Shown: positions 6,898 through 15,027 of the stretch, piece by piece
Position numbering within the stretch: position 1 is the first letter of the stretch
How the letters are laid out: each line of letters begins with the position of its first letter
Source: Zestomicrobium sp964482405
GTDB taxonomy: Archaea > Thermoproteota > Thermoprotei_A > Sulfolobales > NBVN01
Assembly (NCBI GenBank): GCA_964482405.1
Contig: CAYZXH010000016.1
Span: forward strand, 1 to 30,072
Length of the DNA: 30,072 nt
Direction: 5' to 3'
Translations under genes and position numbers: made by a program
The notes under the pieces: model-generated
What the model was told of the DNA's origin: nothing
Database searches by the model: none
Seen by the model: only the letters and a program-made list of their open reading frames with translations

Positions 6898-8256
6898 TTG
6901 AAGCCAACCACATTAATGGCTGTGTTAGTTGTCCTCATAGTGGTAGCTGGTGTAGTAGGTTTCCTGGCAGGCCAGATGTCTGTCCCTCCTGGAGGAGTCG
7001 TGACTACAACCCAAACAGCAACCCAAACAGTAACTCAAATTGTGACGTCTTATGTGACGACGTCACCCACCCCTACTACAACCCCGGGCTTCGTTGGCAC
7101 AGTTAAGATTGGAGCTCTACTACCATTGAACTTGCCGATAGGTCAGATGATGCTCAATGCTATTCAGATGGCGGTCGATGAAATCAATGCTGAGGGTGGT
7201 GTGTTAGGTTATAAAGTGGAGGTAATCACGTACGACACTGAGTGGACGGGGGATAAAGCTAACGCCGGCTACAAATACCTTGCTGAGCAGGGGGTGAAGG
7301 TTGTTGTAGGGGTCTTCGGTTCGCATGAAGCCCTAGCTATAATGGATTTACTTCAGCTCTACGAAGTCCCCGTCATCGCTTCAGGAGCCGTCAGCGATGC
7401 GATAGATTCCATGGTTCTTCAGGATTACAACGCGTATAAGTACTGGTTTAGAGCATACGTTAACGCGACTTCACAGGCAGCAGCTACTTGGGATCTGCTG
7501 GCTTACCTTTCTAGGAGATTCGGCTGGACTAAGCTAGCTTGGATATACGAGGACTTGCCGTGGGTCATACCGCACGCTCTCTACGGACAAAACAGGTCTG
7601 TTCAGGAAGGCGTGAGCATAACCTACGTTCAGGGAGTTCCTACAGATATAGGGTCGTTCACAGACATATTCGCTCAAGCAGTTGCTTCAGGTGCTCAGTA
7701 CATAACGTGGCAATTCTCAGGCACTGAGGATTACGTGTTTGCCAGAGACTATAGCTTGGGTCAGGTACCGCTCCTAGCAGTCGGGGGAGGCACTTTCGCA
7801 ATGCTTGACGCGTTTTATAACCAGACATTCGGTGCTGCGGAAGGACTGATATGTATTTCTTGGGGGTTCCCAATACCAATAACTGATAAGACCATGAATT
7901 TCTACAACAAGTACAAGAGTGTTTACGGTACCGAACCGATATTCACTACGTGGTATGCGTATGACTCAGTACATATATGGGCTGAGGCGGTTAGGAAGGC
8001 AGGCAGCTTCGACGTGAACGCGGTTATTAACGCTCTGGAAACTAACGTCTTCGTAGGAACGGCAGGGGTTTACGAGTTCACTAGGAGTCACACGTCTGTT
8101 CTAGCACCTAACAGAATATACCCAATATTCTTCCAGTGGCAGGGAGGGAAGAGGATAGTCGTATGGCCTTTCAGAGTCGTTGAAACCGGGACTAAACTAC
8201 TGCTACCGGAGATAGTTAACGGGACGAGAGTTTGGAGAGCCATACCATGGCCATAG
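6898..8256 (+). CDS. Branched-chain-amino-acid-type ABC transporter substrate-binding protein
   Basis: An extracellular, membrane-anchored solute-binding protein of the Peripla_BP_6 (LivJ-like) class. It has an N-terminal hydrophobic helix (LMAVLVVLIVVAGVVGFLAG), a Thr/Pro-rich stalk of about 50 residues, and then the binding domain opening with VKIGALLPLNLP, plus AVDEINAEGGVLG and VPVIASGAVSD, which are typical of the family. Such stalks are common on archaeal surface binding proteins. I choose TTG 6898 because GAGGTG at 6883-6888 lies nine bases before it. A GTG at 6886 lies inside the ribosome site, and the ATG at 6893 runs out of frame into a stop after two codons. First gene of the importer operon. 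The ligand may be an amino acid, but relatives bind amides, urea and aromatic acids. Confidence 0.92.
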   Translation: MKPTTLMAVLVVLIVVAGVVGFLAGQMSVPPGGVVTTTQTATQTVTQIVTSYVTTSPTPTTTPGFVGTVKIGALLPLNLPIGQMMLNAIQMAVDEINAEGGVLGYKVEVITYDTEWTGDKANAGYKYLAEQGVKVVVGVFGSHEALAIMDLLQLYEVPVIASGAVSDAIDSMVLQDYNAYKYWFRAYVNATSQAAATWDLLAYLSRRFGWTKLAWIYEDLPWVIPHALYGQNRSVQEGVSITYVQGVPTDIGSFTDIFAQAVASGAQYITWQFSGTEDYVFARDYSLGQVPLLAVGGGTFAMLDAFYNQTFGAAEGLICISWGFPIPITDKTMNFYNKYKSVYGTEPIFTTWYAYDSVHIWAEAVRKAGSFDVNAVINALETNVFVGTAGVYEFTRSHTSVLAPNRIYPIFFQWQGGKRIVVWPFRVVETGTKLLLPEIVNGTRVWRAIPWP

Positions 8257-8266
8257 GCTGGTTAAG

Positions 8267-9127
8267 ATGGATGTTGATATATACAAGTATATACTACTTT
8301 TTAGCATATTTCATTCCTCAACCTACCTAACTTTTTCTCTAGGTTTCTCGATGTTGTTCGGCGTGGCTAAGATACCTAACCTAGCTTACGGTTCTCTCTA
8401 CATATTATCCTCGTACGTCACCTACGCTCTTACGACGCACCTAGGTCTAGAACCGTTAGTAGCTGCGTTGATAGCTATACTGGTTGTCGGACTCGTGAGC
8501 TTGCTGATAGGTGAATTATTGGTTAAGCCAGGTTTGAAAATGCCTGTAAGTGTGTTCATAACTACCTTATCCGTTGCGTACATCTTCGAAGAGTTTTTCC
8601 GTATTGAGATGGGTTTAAGACCTATAACGCTTCCCCTATATCCCGGCGTGACTTACGTCCTAGGAGTGCCTGTGAGTAATCACTGGTTCTTAATCCTCTC
8701 AGCTAGTTTACTCATGTTTCTGCTATTAACTGTCTTCCTGAAGTACACAGTGTTAGGGAGATCCATAAGAGCCGTTGCTGAGAGCTGGGATGAGTCTAGA
8801 CGTCTAGGCATAGACCCCCTGAAAGTCTTAAGGGTAGCGTTTCTAGTAGCAGGTGTTTATGCAGGTGCTACGGGTGTCTTGCTAACACCTCTTAAGGCAC
8901 TAACACCGACGGCTGGTTGGGGTCCTCTATTTACGGCTTTCGCTATAGTTGCTTTAGGAGGGGTGGGGAGTGTGACAGGTACTTTAATAGCTTCATTCAT
9001 ATATGGGTTCTTTGAACAATCAATGACTTACATCCTGGGAAGCGGCGTGGCCAGCATCTCACCACTCATACTGATAATATTGGTGCTAATATTCAGGCCT
9101 CAAGGTCTTATGGGGAGGGTGGAGTAG
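8267..9127 (+). CDS. livH: Branched-chain-type ABC transporter permease, LivH family
   Basis: One of the two membrane subunits of the importer: 286 residues, about eight hydrophobic segments. It contains FSMLFGVAKIPNLAYGSLYI, the N-terminal LivH signature area, the cytoplasmic coupling stretch RSIRAVAESWDESRRLGID, and the C-terminal FRPQGLMG shared by LivH and LivM proteins. The start ATG is ten bases after the binding-protein stop, with weak ribosome-site complementarity, suggesting translational coupling. Pairs with the LivM-type permease that begins three bases after this gene ends. Confidence 0.92.
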   Translation: MDVDIYKYILLFSIFHSSTYLTFSLGFSMLFGVAKIPNLAYGSLYILSSYVTYALTTHLGLEPLVAALIAILVVGLVSLLIGELLVKPGLKMPVSVFITTLSVAYIFEEFFRIEMGLRPITLPLYPGVTYVLGVPVSNHWFLILSASLLMFLLLTVFLKYTVLGRSIRAVAESWDESRRLGIDPLKVLRVAFLVAGVYAGATGVLLTPLKALTPTAGWGPLFTAFAIVALGGVGSVTGTLIASFIYGFFEQSMTYILGSGVASISPLILIILVLIFRPQGLMGRVE

Positions 9128-9129
9128 GC

Positions 9130-10143
9130 GTGGTCTTCGCTAAACGTAGTGCTAAGGACTTAATTGTTAGCAAAATACCTTTCCTTACAGTGCTAGTAGT
9201 GCTGACCTTACTACCCTTCCTGAACGTTGGAGGTTTCTGGCTCGATGTCTTGACTAAGGTAAATCTATTCTTGCTAGTCACGCTAGCGATCGACCTATAC
9301 TCGGGAACGACCTACTACCTCAACCTAGGAGTTTCCTTCACCTTCGGGTTCGCAGGTTACTCCCTAGCTCTACTAAATGTTTACTACGGCATACCAACCG
9401 AGTACTCCACACTCCTAGCAATACCTGTATCAATATTCTCTAGTTTAGTGATCCTACTACCTAGCCTTAAAATAAGGGGGGTTTACTTCGCGATATTATC
9501 CTTACTTGTTCCAATAGTTTTCATAGGAATAGTTACCGCGCAACCATTCTCTATATACTTAGGTGGTGAGGGTGGTCTGAGATTCAAACAGTTATTTCTG
9601 GACTTTGCTAGGGGTCTACCACCTGGGGTTAGATTGACGTTTCTGCAGTACTCTTACTACTACATCTCCTTGGTGGCGGCGGTGATCGGGTATGTGATAG
9701 CTTATAAGATAAGCTTCTCTGAGTTTGGTTTTATGTTGAGGGCTGTGGGTCAAGACGAGGAGTTAGCTGAGGGTACCGGGATAAACACTCTTAAAGTGAA
9801 GGTAGTGGGGTTCCTGATATCTAGTGCTTACGCGAGTGTTGCTGGAGCGCTTTACGCGTCTATGAGACCCCCTGTGACAGTAGACCTTGTCGTGCCAGCG
9901 AATACGTTGATACCCCCACTCACGTCAGTTATAGTAGGGGGATTAGGGACCTTGATAGGGCCTGCCATAGCTAACTACCTACTCCTACTCACCTACGAAT
10001 TCTTGTGGGGACTTATAGGGAGGTGGAGGGTGATAGCCTACATGCTCCTCCTCATAATCATAATAACGATTAAGCCGCAGGGAATCATTTTCAAGGCTTA
10101 CGTGGAAGCGAAGAAGTTTTTGAGAGGTGTTTTCAGTGAGTGA
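9130..10143 (+). CDS. livM: Branched-chain-type ABC transporter permease, LivM family
   Basis: The second membrane subunit, 337 residues with about nine hydrophobic segments. Recognisable features are FTFGFAGYSLALL near residue 75, the region where LivM proteins carry their conserved Gly/Phe-rich motif, the coupling stretch GFMLRAVGQDEELAEGTGIN, and the late IVGGLGTLIGPAIA and IKPQGI motifs. The GTG start at 9130 follows a GGAGGGTGGAG run at the end of the preceding gene. Its 3' end overlaps the start of the ATPase gene. It should form a heterodimer with the LivH-type subunit. Confidence 0.92.
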   Translation: MVFAKRSAKDLIVSKIPFLTVLVVLTLLPFLNVGGFWLDVLTKVNLFLLVTLAIDLYSGTTYYLNLGVSFTFGFAGYSLALLNVYYGIPTEYSTLLAIPVSIFSSLVILLPSLKIRGVYFAILSLLVPIVFIGIVTAQPFSIYLGGEGGLRFKQLFLDFARGLPPGVRLTFLQYSYYYISLVAAVIGYVIAYKISFSEFGFMLRAVGQDEELAEGTGINTLKVKVVGFLISSAYASVAGALYASMRPPVTVDLVVPANTLIPPLTSVIVGGLGTLIGPAIANYLLLLTYEFLWGLIGRWRVIAYMLLLIIIITIKPQGIIFKAYVEAKKFLRGVFSE

Positions 10144-10852
10144 GATACTTAGGTGTGAGGAAGTAACGAAAAGGTTTGGAGGTCTTACGGCGCTCAATAA
10201 GGTAAGCTTAGGCGTCGTTAAGGGAGAGATACTCGGCATAATAGGGCCTAACGGCTCAGGCAAGACCACCCTACTCAACGTAATCACAGGTCTTCTAAGA
10301 CTTGATGAGGGGAGGGTCTTACTAGACGGTAAGGACGTAACCAGGCTTAAACCGCATGAGAGGGTTAAGTTAGGTATTGCGAGGATGTTTCAAGGGATGA
10401 GGGTATTTCCTTACCTCCCAGTCTACCTCAACGTAGAACTCGTAGCTAGGTCTATCTACGGCGACGTTAGGTTAGCTAGGGCGAAGACTTCCTGGGCGCT
10501 CACGATGAGTGGGTTACTTCCTGAAGCCGGCGAGCTACCTATCAGGTTAACACCGTATAAGTTAAGGATGCTCGAGTTTGCCAGGATCTTAGTCTCCAAC
10601 CCTAAAATAGCTTTACTTGACGAACCGTTCGCCGGACTCACGTCAGGTGAGGCTGAAACGATGATAGGTTTAATAAGGAAGTTTAACTCATTAGGGATAT
10701 CTTTCGTGATAGTAGAGCATAAGCTAAGGTATTTGATGAGGATAGCTAATAGAGTCGTAGTCCTTAACCAAGGAGTGAAGATAGCTGAGGGAAAGCCAGA
10801 GGATGTGGCCAGAAACCCTCAAGTCGTTGAGGTATACTTGGGGGTGAGTTAA
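10136..10852 (+). CDS. livG: Branched-chain-type ABC transporter ATPase, LivG family, with degenerate signature motif
   Basis: Cytoplasmic nucleotide-binding subunit. Numbered from the preferred start it has Walker A GPNGSGKTT (37-45), Q-loop Gln86, Walker B IALLDEP with Glu about 163, and H-loop His195. The ABC signature, LAYGDQ in the E. coli protein, here reads LTPYKL (138-143), losing its glycine. In the LivG-LivF dimer this would weaken the ATP site made of LivF Walker A and the LivG signature. I choose GTG 10136, six bases after GAGGTG, rather than GTG 10127, which is part of that ribosome site. The gene overlaps livM by eight bases, indicating coupling. Confidence 0.9.
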   Translation: MSEILRCEEVTKRFGGLTALNKVSLGVVKGEILGIIGPNGSGKTTLLNVITGLLRLDEGRVLLDGKDVTRLKPHERVKLGIARMFQGMRVFPYLPVYLNVELVARSIYGDVRLARAKTSWALTMSGLLPEAGELPIRLTPYKLRMLEFARILVSNPKIALLDEPFAGLTSGEAETMIGLIRKFNSLGISFVIVEHKLRYLMRIANRVVVLNQGVKIAEGKPEDVARNPQVVEVYLGVS

Positions 10853-10856
10853 TAAG

Positions 10857-11564
10857 GTGGGCAACGTTCTCGAGATAAAGAACCTTAAATCTGGGTACGG
10901 AAGTGTTCTAATCATAAATGACGTGAGTCTCCTTGTAGGAGTTAACGAGGTCGTCGGCATAGTAGGACCTAACGGTGCTGGTAAAACGACCTTGCTTAAG
11001 ACCATATTAGGTTATCTAAAGCCGTGGAGCGGCGATGTAATCTACCTAGGTAAGAGAATAAATGGGTTAAGCACTGAGAAAATCGTGCAGTTAGGCATAG
11101 GTTATGTGCCTGAGAGGGGTGGGGTGCTGAAGACCCTTACCGTGAGGGAGAACATAGAGTTAGTTGCCGGGATATTTAAGGAGGCTTCCGAGAGGCTGAG
11201 AGATCTCCGCAGGCTCTTTCCACTAATAGATGAGAGGGCTTCCCAGGTAGCTGGGACATTAAGTGGTGGCGAGCAGAAAATCTTATCCGTAGTTTTAGGG
11301 TTACTGACAGCTAAGAAACTGCTTGTAATGGATGAACCTTCTGCCGGGCTGGCCCCAGTAGCTAGGAAAAAACTCTCAAGTATGCTTAAGAACATCACAA
11401 ACAACCTAGGACTCTCACTACTCATAGCTGAGCAAGATCCTAGCTTGGTAACGGTCCTGTCAGACGTCGTGTACGTTATGGAAAGGGGAAGCTTCGTGCG
11501 GAGCGGGAGGCCTGACGAGATCGTGAAAACAGAAATCTTAAGAGAGCATTATCTCGGATTATGA
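10857..11564 (+). CDS. livF: Branched-chain-type ABC transporter ATPase, LivF family
   Basis: Second nucleotide-binding subunit, 235 residues. Walker A GPNGAGKTT (37-45), intact signature LSGGEQ (135-140), Walker B LLVMDEP (about 155-161), and AEQDPS with Gln193 at the H-loop, a substitution also usual in LivF proteins. GGGGTGAG precedes the GTG start, which lies four bases after the livG stop. Together with the binding protein, LivH, LivM and LivG it completes a five-part importer. The next gene starts 83 bases downstream behind its own A/T-rich region and ribosome site. Confidence 0.93.
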   Translation: MGNVLEIKNLKSGYGSVLIINDVSLLVGVNEVVGIVGPNGAGKTTLLKTILGYLKPWSGDVIYLGKRINGLSTEKIVQLGIGYVPERGGVLKTLTVRENIELVAGIFKEASERLRDLRRLFPLIDERASQVAGTLSGGEQKILSVVLGLLTAKKLLVMDEPSAGLAPVARKKLSSMLKNITNNLGLSLLIAEQDPSLVTVLSDVVYVMERGSFVRSGRPDEIVKTEILREHYLGL

Positions 11565-11647
11565 AATAATCGCGTAGTTGGAACTTAATTTACTCTGTTA
11601 ACGCTAACTTACTTTAAGTTTAGTATCATTATTCTTGAGGTGAGTTA

Positions 11648-12637
11648 ATGGGAGAGAGGCACGTTAAGATCTCTTCAACGGGTATTTATGTCCCGCCGAT
11701 AATAATGACTCCCGAAGACTTTGAGAAAAAGACGGGTATTAAGGTGGATCCCACGTTCATAGAGAGGACAGGCCTTAAGGTGAAGAGGGTTGCTCCTTCT
11801 GAAGAAACCCCAGCAACAATGGCTGCTAAAGCGGCGGAAATGGCTTTAGAGAGAGCTAAGATGTCTATAGATGAGATAGACTTGATAATAGTGGGTACTG
11901 ACACTCCAGAGGCGATATCACCGCCTACAGCGCCTAAGGTTCAGGCTCTCCTCAACGGTAGTAAGAAGGAGATACCTGCTTTCGACGTGAACGCTTCTTG
12001 CGCGAACCCCGCGTACATGCTTGAGCTAGGCACTTCGATGATTAAAGGTAACACTAAGTATAGGAACGTGTTACTCGTGGGTACGTACGCTATGACTAGA
12101 TTCTTGAGATGGAAGTTTATGTGGGAGTGGATATTCTCTGACGGTGCTAGCGCGGTAATACTTTCTGAGTCTGAGGAACCAGGCTACCTAGCAAGTAAGT
12201 TGAGAGCTGACGGGACTTTCTGGGACTACTGGGGTATCTTCATGGGCGCTTGGAGACCGATATCCGAGCAGGTGGTTGATGACACACTCCCCTACCTAGA
12301 CTTGAGGAGGGCATACCCTCCGGTCAACGACCAGTTCTGGCCAGTACTAGTTAAGAACGTCATGGAGCAAGCTAAGATATCTTTAGATGACATAACCCAA
12401 ATAATTTACACTCAGGTGAGACTTAAGACCATACTAGACGTGACTAAGTCTCTTGGCCTGCCGGAAAGCAAGACGCATTGGATAATGGATAAATACGGCT
12501 ACACAGGCTCAGCATGTGTGTACATGGCCTTGCATGACGCTCTAGAACAAGGTAAGGTAGAGAGAGGTAAGGTCGTCATATTAGTCGCCTCCGGAGTCGG
12601 TTATCAGCAAGGCGCTATAGCCTTCAGGTGGCTCTAA
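11648..12637 (+). CDS. KAS III (FabH-like) thiolase-fold protein missing catalytic His and Asn
   Basis: A 329-residue thiolase-fold protein of the 3-oxoacyl-ACP synthase III type. The acyl-accepting cysteine is present as Cys118 in DVNASCANPAY. In true FabH the His lies in a PHQAN segment and the Asn in YGNTSAA. Here these read IIYTQVRLKTI (Thr255) and DKYGYTGSAC (Tyr285), so both decarboxylation residues are gone while the surrounding pattern is kept. Such proteins can act as acyltransferases rather than condensing enzymes, as known for some KAS III relatives. Archaeal HMG-CoA synthase is a cousin, but the usual thiolase and DUF35 partners are absent. GAGGTGAG precedes the ATG. Followed by a CoA-transferase and a hydrolase. 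Confidence 0.85.
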   Translation: MGERHVKISSTGIYVPPIIMTPEDFEKKTGIKVDPTFIERTGLKVKRVAPSEETPATMAAKAAEMALERAKMSIDEIDLIIVGTDTPEAISPPTAPKVQALLNGSKKEIPAFDVNASCANPAYMLELGTSMIKGNTKYRNVLLVGTYAMTRFLRWKFMWEWIFSDGASAVILSESEEPGYLASKLRADGTFWDYWGIFMGAWRPISEQVVDDTLPYLDLRRAYPPVNDQFWPVLVKNVMEQAKISLDDITQIIYTQVRLKTILDVTKSLGLPESKTHWIMDKYGYTGSACVYMALHDALEQGKVERGKVVILVASGVGYQQGAIAFRWL

Positions 12638-12684
12638 ACAATACGTGTTCGAAACTTTTTATGGTGGGCTGAGAGAATCAGAGA

Positions 12685-12722
12685 GTTAACAATGTTAACT
12701 ACTAATGTTATCTAGTGCTAGA
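12685..12722. promoter_or_regulatory. Candidate operator: two short palindromes before the CoA-transferase gene
   Basis: GTTAACAATGTTAAC (12685-12699) carries two self-complementary GTTAAC hexamers, and TCTAGTGCTAGA (12711-12722) has five-base arms around two bases. Both lie in the 111-base gap before the CoA-transferase start. Such symmetry can mark binding of a dimeric regulator, but A/T-rich intergenic DNA throws up such repeats by chance. Confidence 0.25.
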
Positions 12723-12748
12723 CTACATTCTTAAGGAGTGAGTAAAGG

Positions 12749-14041
12749 ATGCTATCAGATGAGGTTTTAAATAATATTATTGGTGGTAGTAGGAAACCTG
12801 TCCCTACTTTAATGCCTAAATCCTTCGGTCCGTTAAGTGGGGTGAGGGTGGTTTCCTCAGGTATTTTAATCGCGGAACCCTTCGCGGCTTACCTAGCGGC
12901 GCTCTGGGGGGCTGAGGTAATACATGTTGAGAGACCGGGTGGGGACACGTACAGGTACTCACCGCCCTTCATAGAGTATGAAGGGGGGAAAGTGAATACT
13001 TGGTGGGCTCAGGAAAGACGTAACATGTTCTCGATAGTCATAAATCTGAAGTCGGAGCGTGGGAAGGAAATATTCCTTAAGTTGTTGAAGCAAGCCGATA
13101 TATGGATGGAGAGTTCCATGCCTGGCACATATGAGAAGTTAGGGGTGACTGATGAAATCGCACATAAAATCAACCCGGAATTAACTATAGTGCATATCTC
13201 AGGCTTCGGGCACTGGGGAGATGAAAATTACTTGGGCCTACCAGCTTATGACGCTATAGCTGCTGCATTCAGTGGTTGGATGAGTTTGAACGGCTTCCCG
13301 GAAACACCCCCGTACAAGCCATTCCCCTATACTGGGGATTACCTAACAGCTCTTCACGCGTTATCAGCGGCTCTCGCCGGATACATACACGCTAAGAAAA
13401 CAGGTAAGGGGGTTTCTATAGATGTGGCTCAGTTCGAGGCTATCGCGAACACTTTCGGCGGCCTCTGGATACAGACGATCGAGCTTGGTGATACGCCAAC
13501 TAAGAGAGGAAATAAAGATATTTACTTCCAGCCATACGACATATTCAAGACGTTGGACGGGGAATATGTCTTCATAGGCGCTTTAGGCTACGATGTCTTC
13601 AGGAGGTTGTGTAACGCGATCGGGATTGATTTTAGTGAGTGGAGGGACGTTCACTACGCACCAGGAATGCACACAGAGAAAGGGAAGGCTTTTGATTCAT
13701 TATTGAGGGACTGGGTAGCGGGGAAAACCTCCAGCGAAGTGATTGAGATTCTTAAGAAGCATAACGTGCCTTGCTTCAAAGTCTACACACTTAGAGATGC
13801 TTTAAGTGACCCACATTATAACGCTAGGAAAGACTTCATAGAATGGTTTGATGAGAGCATTAAGAAAAACATTAGGGGGTGGGGTGTAGTCCCTAAATTC
13901 GAGATGGAGGAGGAACCGAGGGTTTGGAGAGGTTCACCTAGGCTAGGTCAAGACGCGAGGCTAATCCTAAATAAGTTACTTGATTACACCGCGGAAGAAA
14001 TAGAGGAATTAATTAAGAGTAACGACGTGTGTTGTGAGTGA
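12749..14041 (+). CDS. Family III (CaiB/BaiF-type) CoA-transferase
   Basis: A cytoplasmic enzyme moving CoA between acyl donors and a carboxylic acid, typical for carnitine, oxalate, bile acid or aromatic acid activation. The 430 residues match the family. Visible hallmarks are GPLSGVRVVSSG at the N-terminus, AEPFAAYLAALWGAEVIHVERPGGD, the NMFSIVINLKSERGKE segment, and PYTGDYLTALHAL, where Asp197 is the expected catalytic carboxylate forming an acyl anhydride. The start ATG is preceded by AAGGAGTGAG. It overlaps the following hydrolase gene by four bases (GTGA). With the KAS III-like protein and Liv-type importer upstream, it suggests activation of an imported acid; which acid cannot be read from sequence. 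Confidence 0.93.
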   Translation: MLSDEVLNNIIGGSRKPVPTLMPKSFGPLSGVRVVSSGILIAEPFAAYLAALWGAEVIHVERPGGDTYRYSPPFIEYEGGKVNTWWAQERRNMFSIVINLKSERGKEIFLKLLKQADIWMESSMPGTYEKLGVTDEIAHKINPELTIVHISGFGHWGDENYLGLPAYDAIAAAFSGWMSLNGFPETPPYKPFPYTGDYLTALHALSAALAGYIHAKKTGKGVSIDVAQFEAIANTFGGLWIQTIELGDTPTKRGNKDIYFQPYDIFKTLDGEYVFIGALGYDVFRRLCNAIGIDFSEWRDVHYAPGMHTEKGKAFDSLLRDWVAGKTSSEVIEILKKHNVPCFKVYTLRDALSDPHYNARKDFIEWFDESIKKNIRGWGVVPKFEMEEEPRVWRGSPRLGQDARLILNKLLDYTAEEIEELIKSNDVCCE

Positions 14042-14871
14042 TTGAGATGCCCTACACGAGAATAAATGAAGTAGACATCTATTATGAGGATCACGGGTCC
14101 GGAGAGCCTGTAGTCTTACTTAACGGTATATTCATGAATACTAAAAGCTGGTACCTACAGCTAAAGTCCTTAGTGAGCGGGGGTTACAGGGTAATATTGC
14201 ATGACATGAGGGGTCAGTGGAGCTCGGGAAAACCTGATTGTGTTGAATGTTACAGTCTAGAAATTCACGCAGACGACCTCAAGCACCTCCTAAACGAACT
14301 CAACGTCAGGAAAGCACACATAATCGGGACCTCATACGGTGGTGAGGTCGGGATGTGTTTCGCGATCAAGTATCCTGAATACGTGAACGACTTAACGCTA
14401 ATAACCTCTGTTAGCGAGATACATGAAGAGTTAAAAATTACTGCCCTAAGGTGGTTGGAGGGCGCGCTAAGCAATAACCCCAGAAAATTCGTTCTCTCCT
14501 GGATTAATGACGTCTATTCTGACTCGTTCATAGAGAAGTCAGGGCCGCAACTACTTGAAAGATTAGTGAATATTTACTCAAGCGGATTCGATCTTAAGAG
14601 TGCCACATATCTTCTCAACTCATTCCTTAAGATGGTTGAGGAACCGCTGACCCCCAAACTAAGAAGTATAAAACAGCCAACATTAATCATAGCCGCTGAG
14701 AAAGACAGGGTCAAACCCCCTAAATACTCAGAAATAATAGCCAAGAACATAACTAACTCAACCTACATAATAGTTAACGACGCCGGCCACGCAGTAGTAG
14801 TAGAGAAACCGACTCTCATAAACTACTTGCTAATCGGGTTCGTACATAGTCATCCACTAAACACTACGTGA
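14038..14871 (+). CDS. Alpha/beta hydrolase
   Basis: A 277-residue cytoplasmic hydrolase with a complete triad: Ser99 in HIIGTSYGG, Asp223 in AAEKDRVKPP, and His251 in NDAGHAVVVEKP. The opening YTRINEVDIYYEDHGSGEPVVLLNG and HDMRGQWSSGK are typical of the epoxide hydrolase/C-C hydrolase/lactonase group. The GTG at 14038 overlaps the CoA-transferase stop. An ATG at 14047 (residue 4) is also possible, but neither has a clear ribosome site, so translation is probably coupled. A thioesterase or ring-cleavage-product hydrolase would fit the CoA-transferase context, but this is inference. Confidence 0.9.
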   Translation: MIEMPYTRINEVDIYYEDHGSGEPVVLLNGIFMNTKSWYLQLKSLVSGGYRVILHDMRGQWSSGKPDCVECYSLEIHADDLKHLLNELNVRKAHIIGTSYGGEVGMCFAIKYPEYVNDLTLITSVSEIHEELKITALRWLEGALSNNPRKFVLSWINDVYSDSFIEKSGPQLLERLVNIYSSGFDLKSATYLLNSFLKMVEEPLTPKLRSIKQPTLIIAAEKDRVKPPKYSEIIAKNITNSTYIIVNDAGHAVVVEKPTLINYLLIGFVHSHPLNTT

Positions 14872-15027
14872 TTATGCAGAGGATGTTCTCTCCCTAGTAG
14901 TTAATAATTAACAGTCTCCTAAGGTAATTCATGCTTAGTCCCGAGAACTTTATTATAGGAACTATCCGCGAGAAGCAGTCCACGTATTTAATTCTTTGAA
15001 GCCATAACTTATAGGAGTTGATGCGTA

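Noticed and set aside
11592..11603. ACTCTGTTAACG also found at 23659-23670 before the MIP18 gene
   Set aside because: A single 12-base match in A/T-rich spacers is within chance expectation and sits at different distances from the starts.
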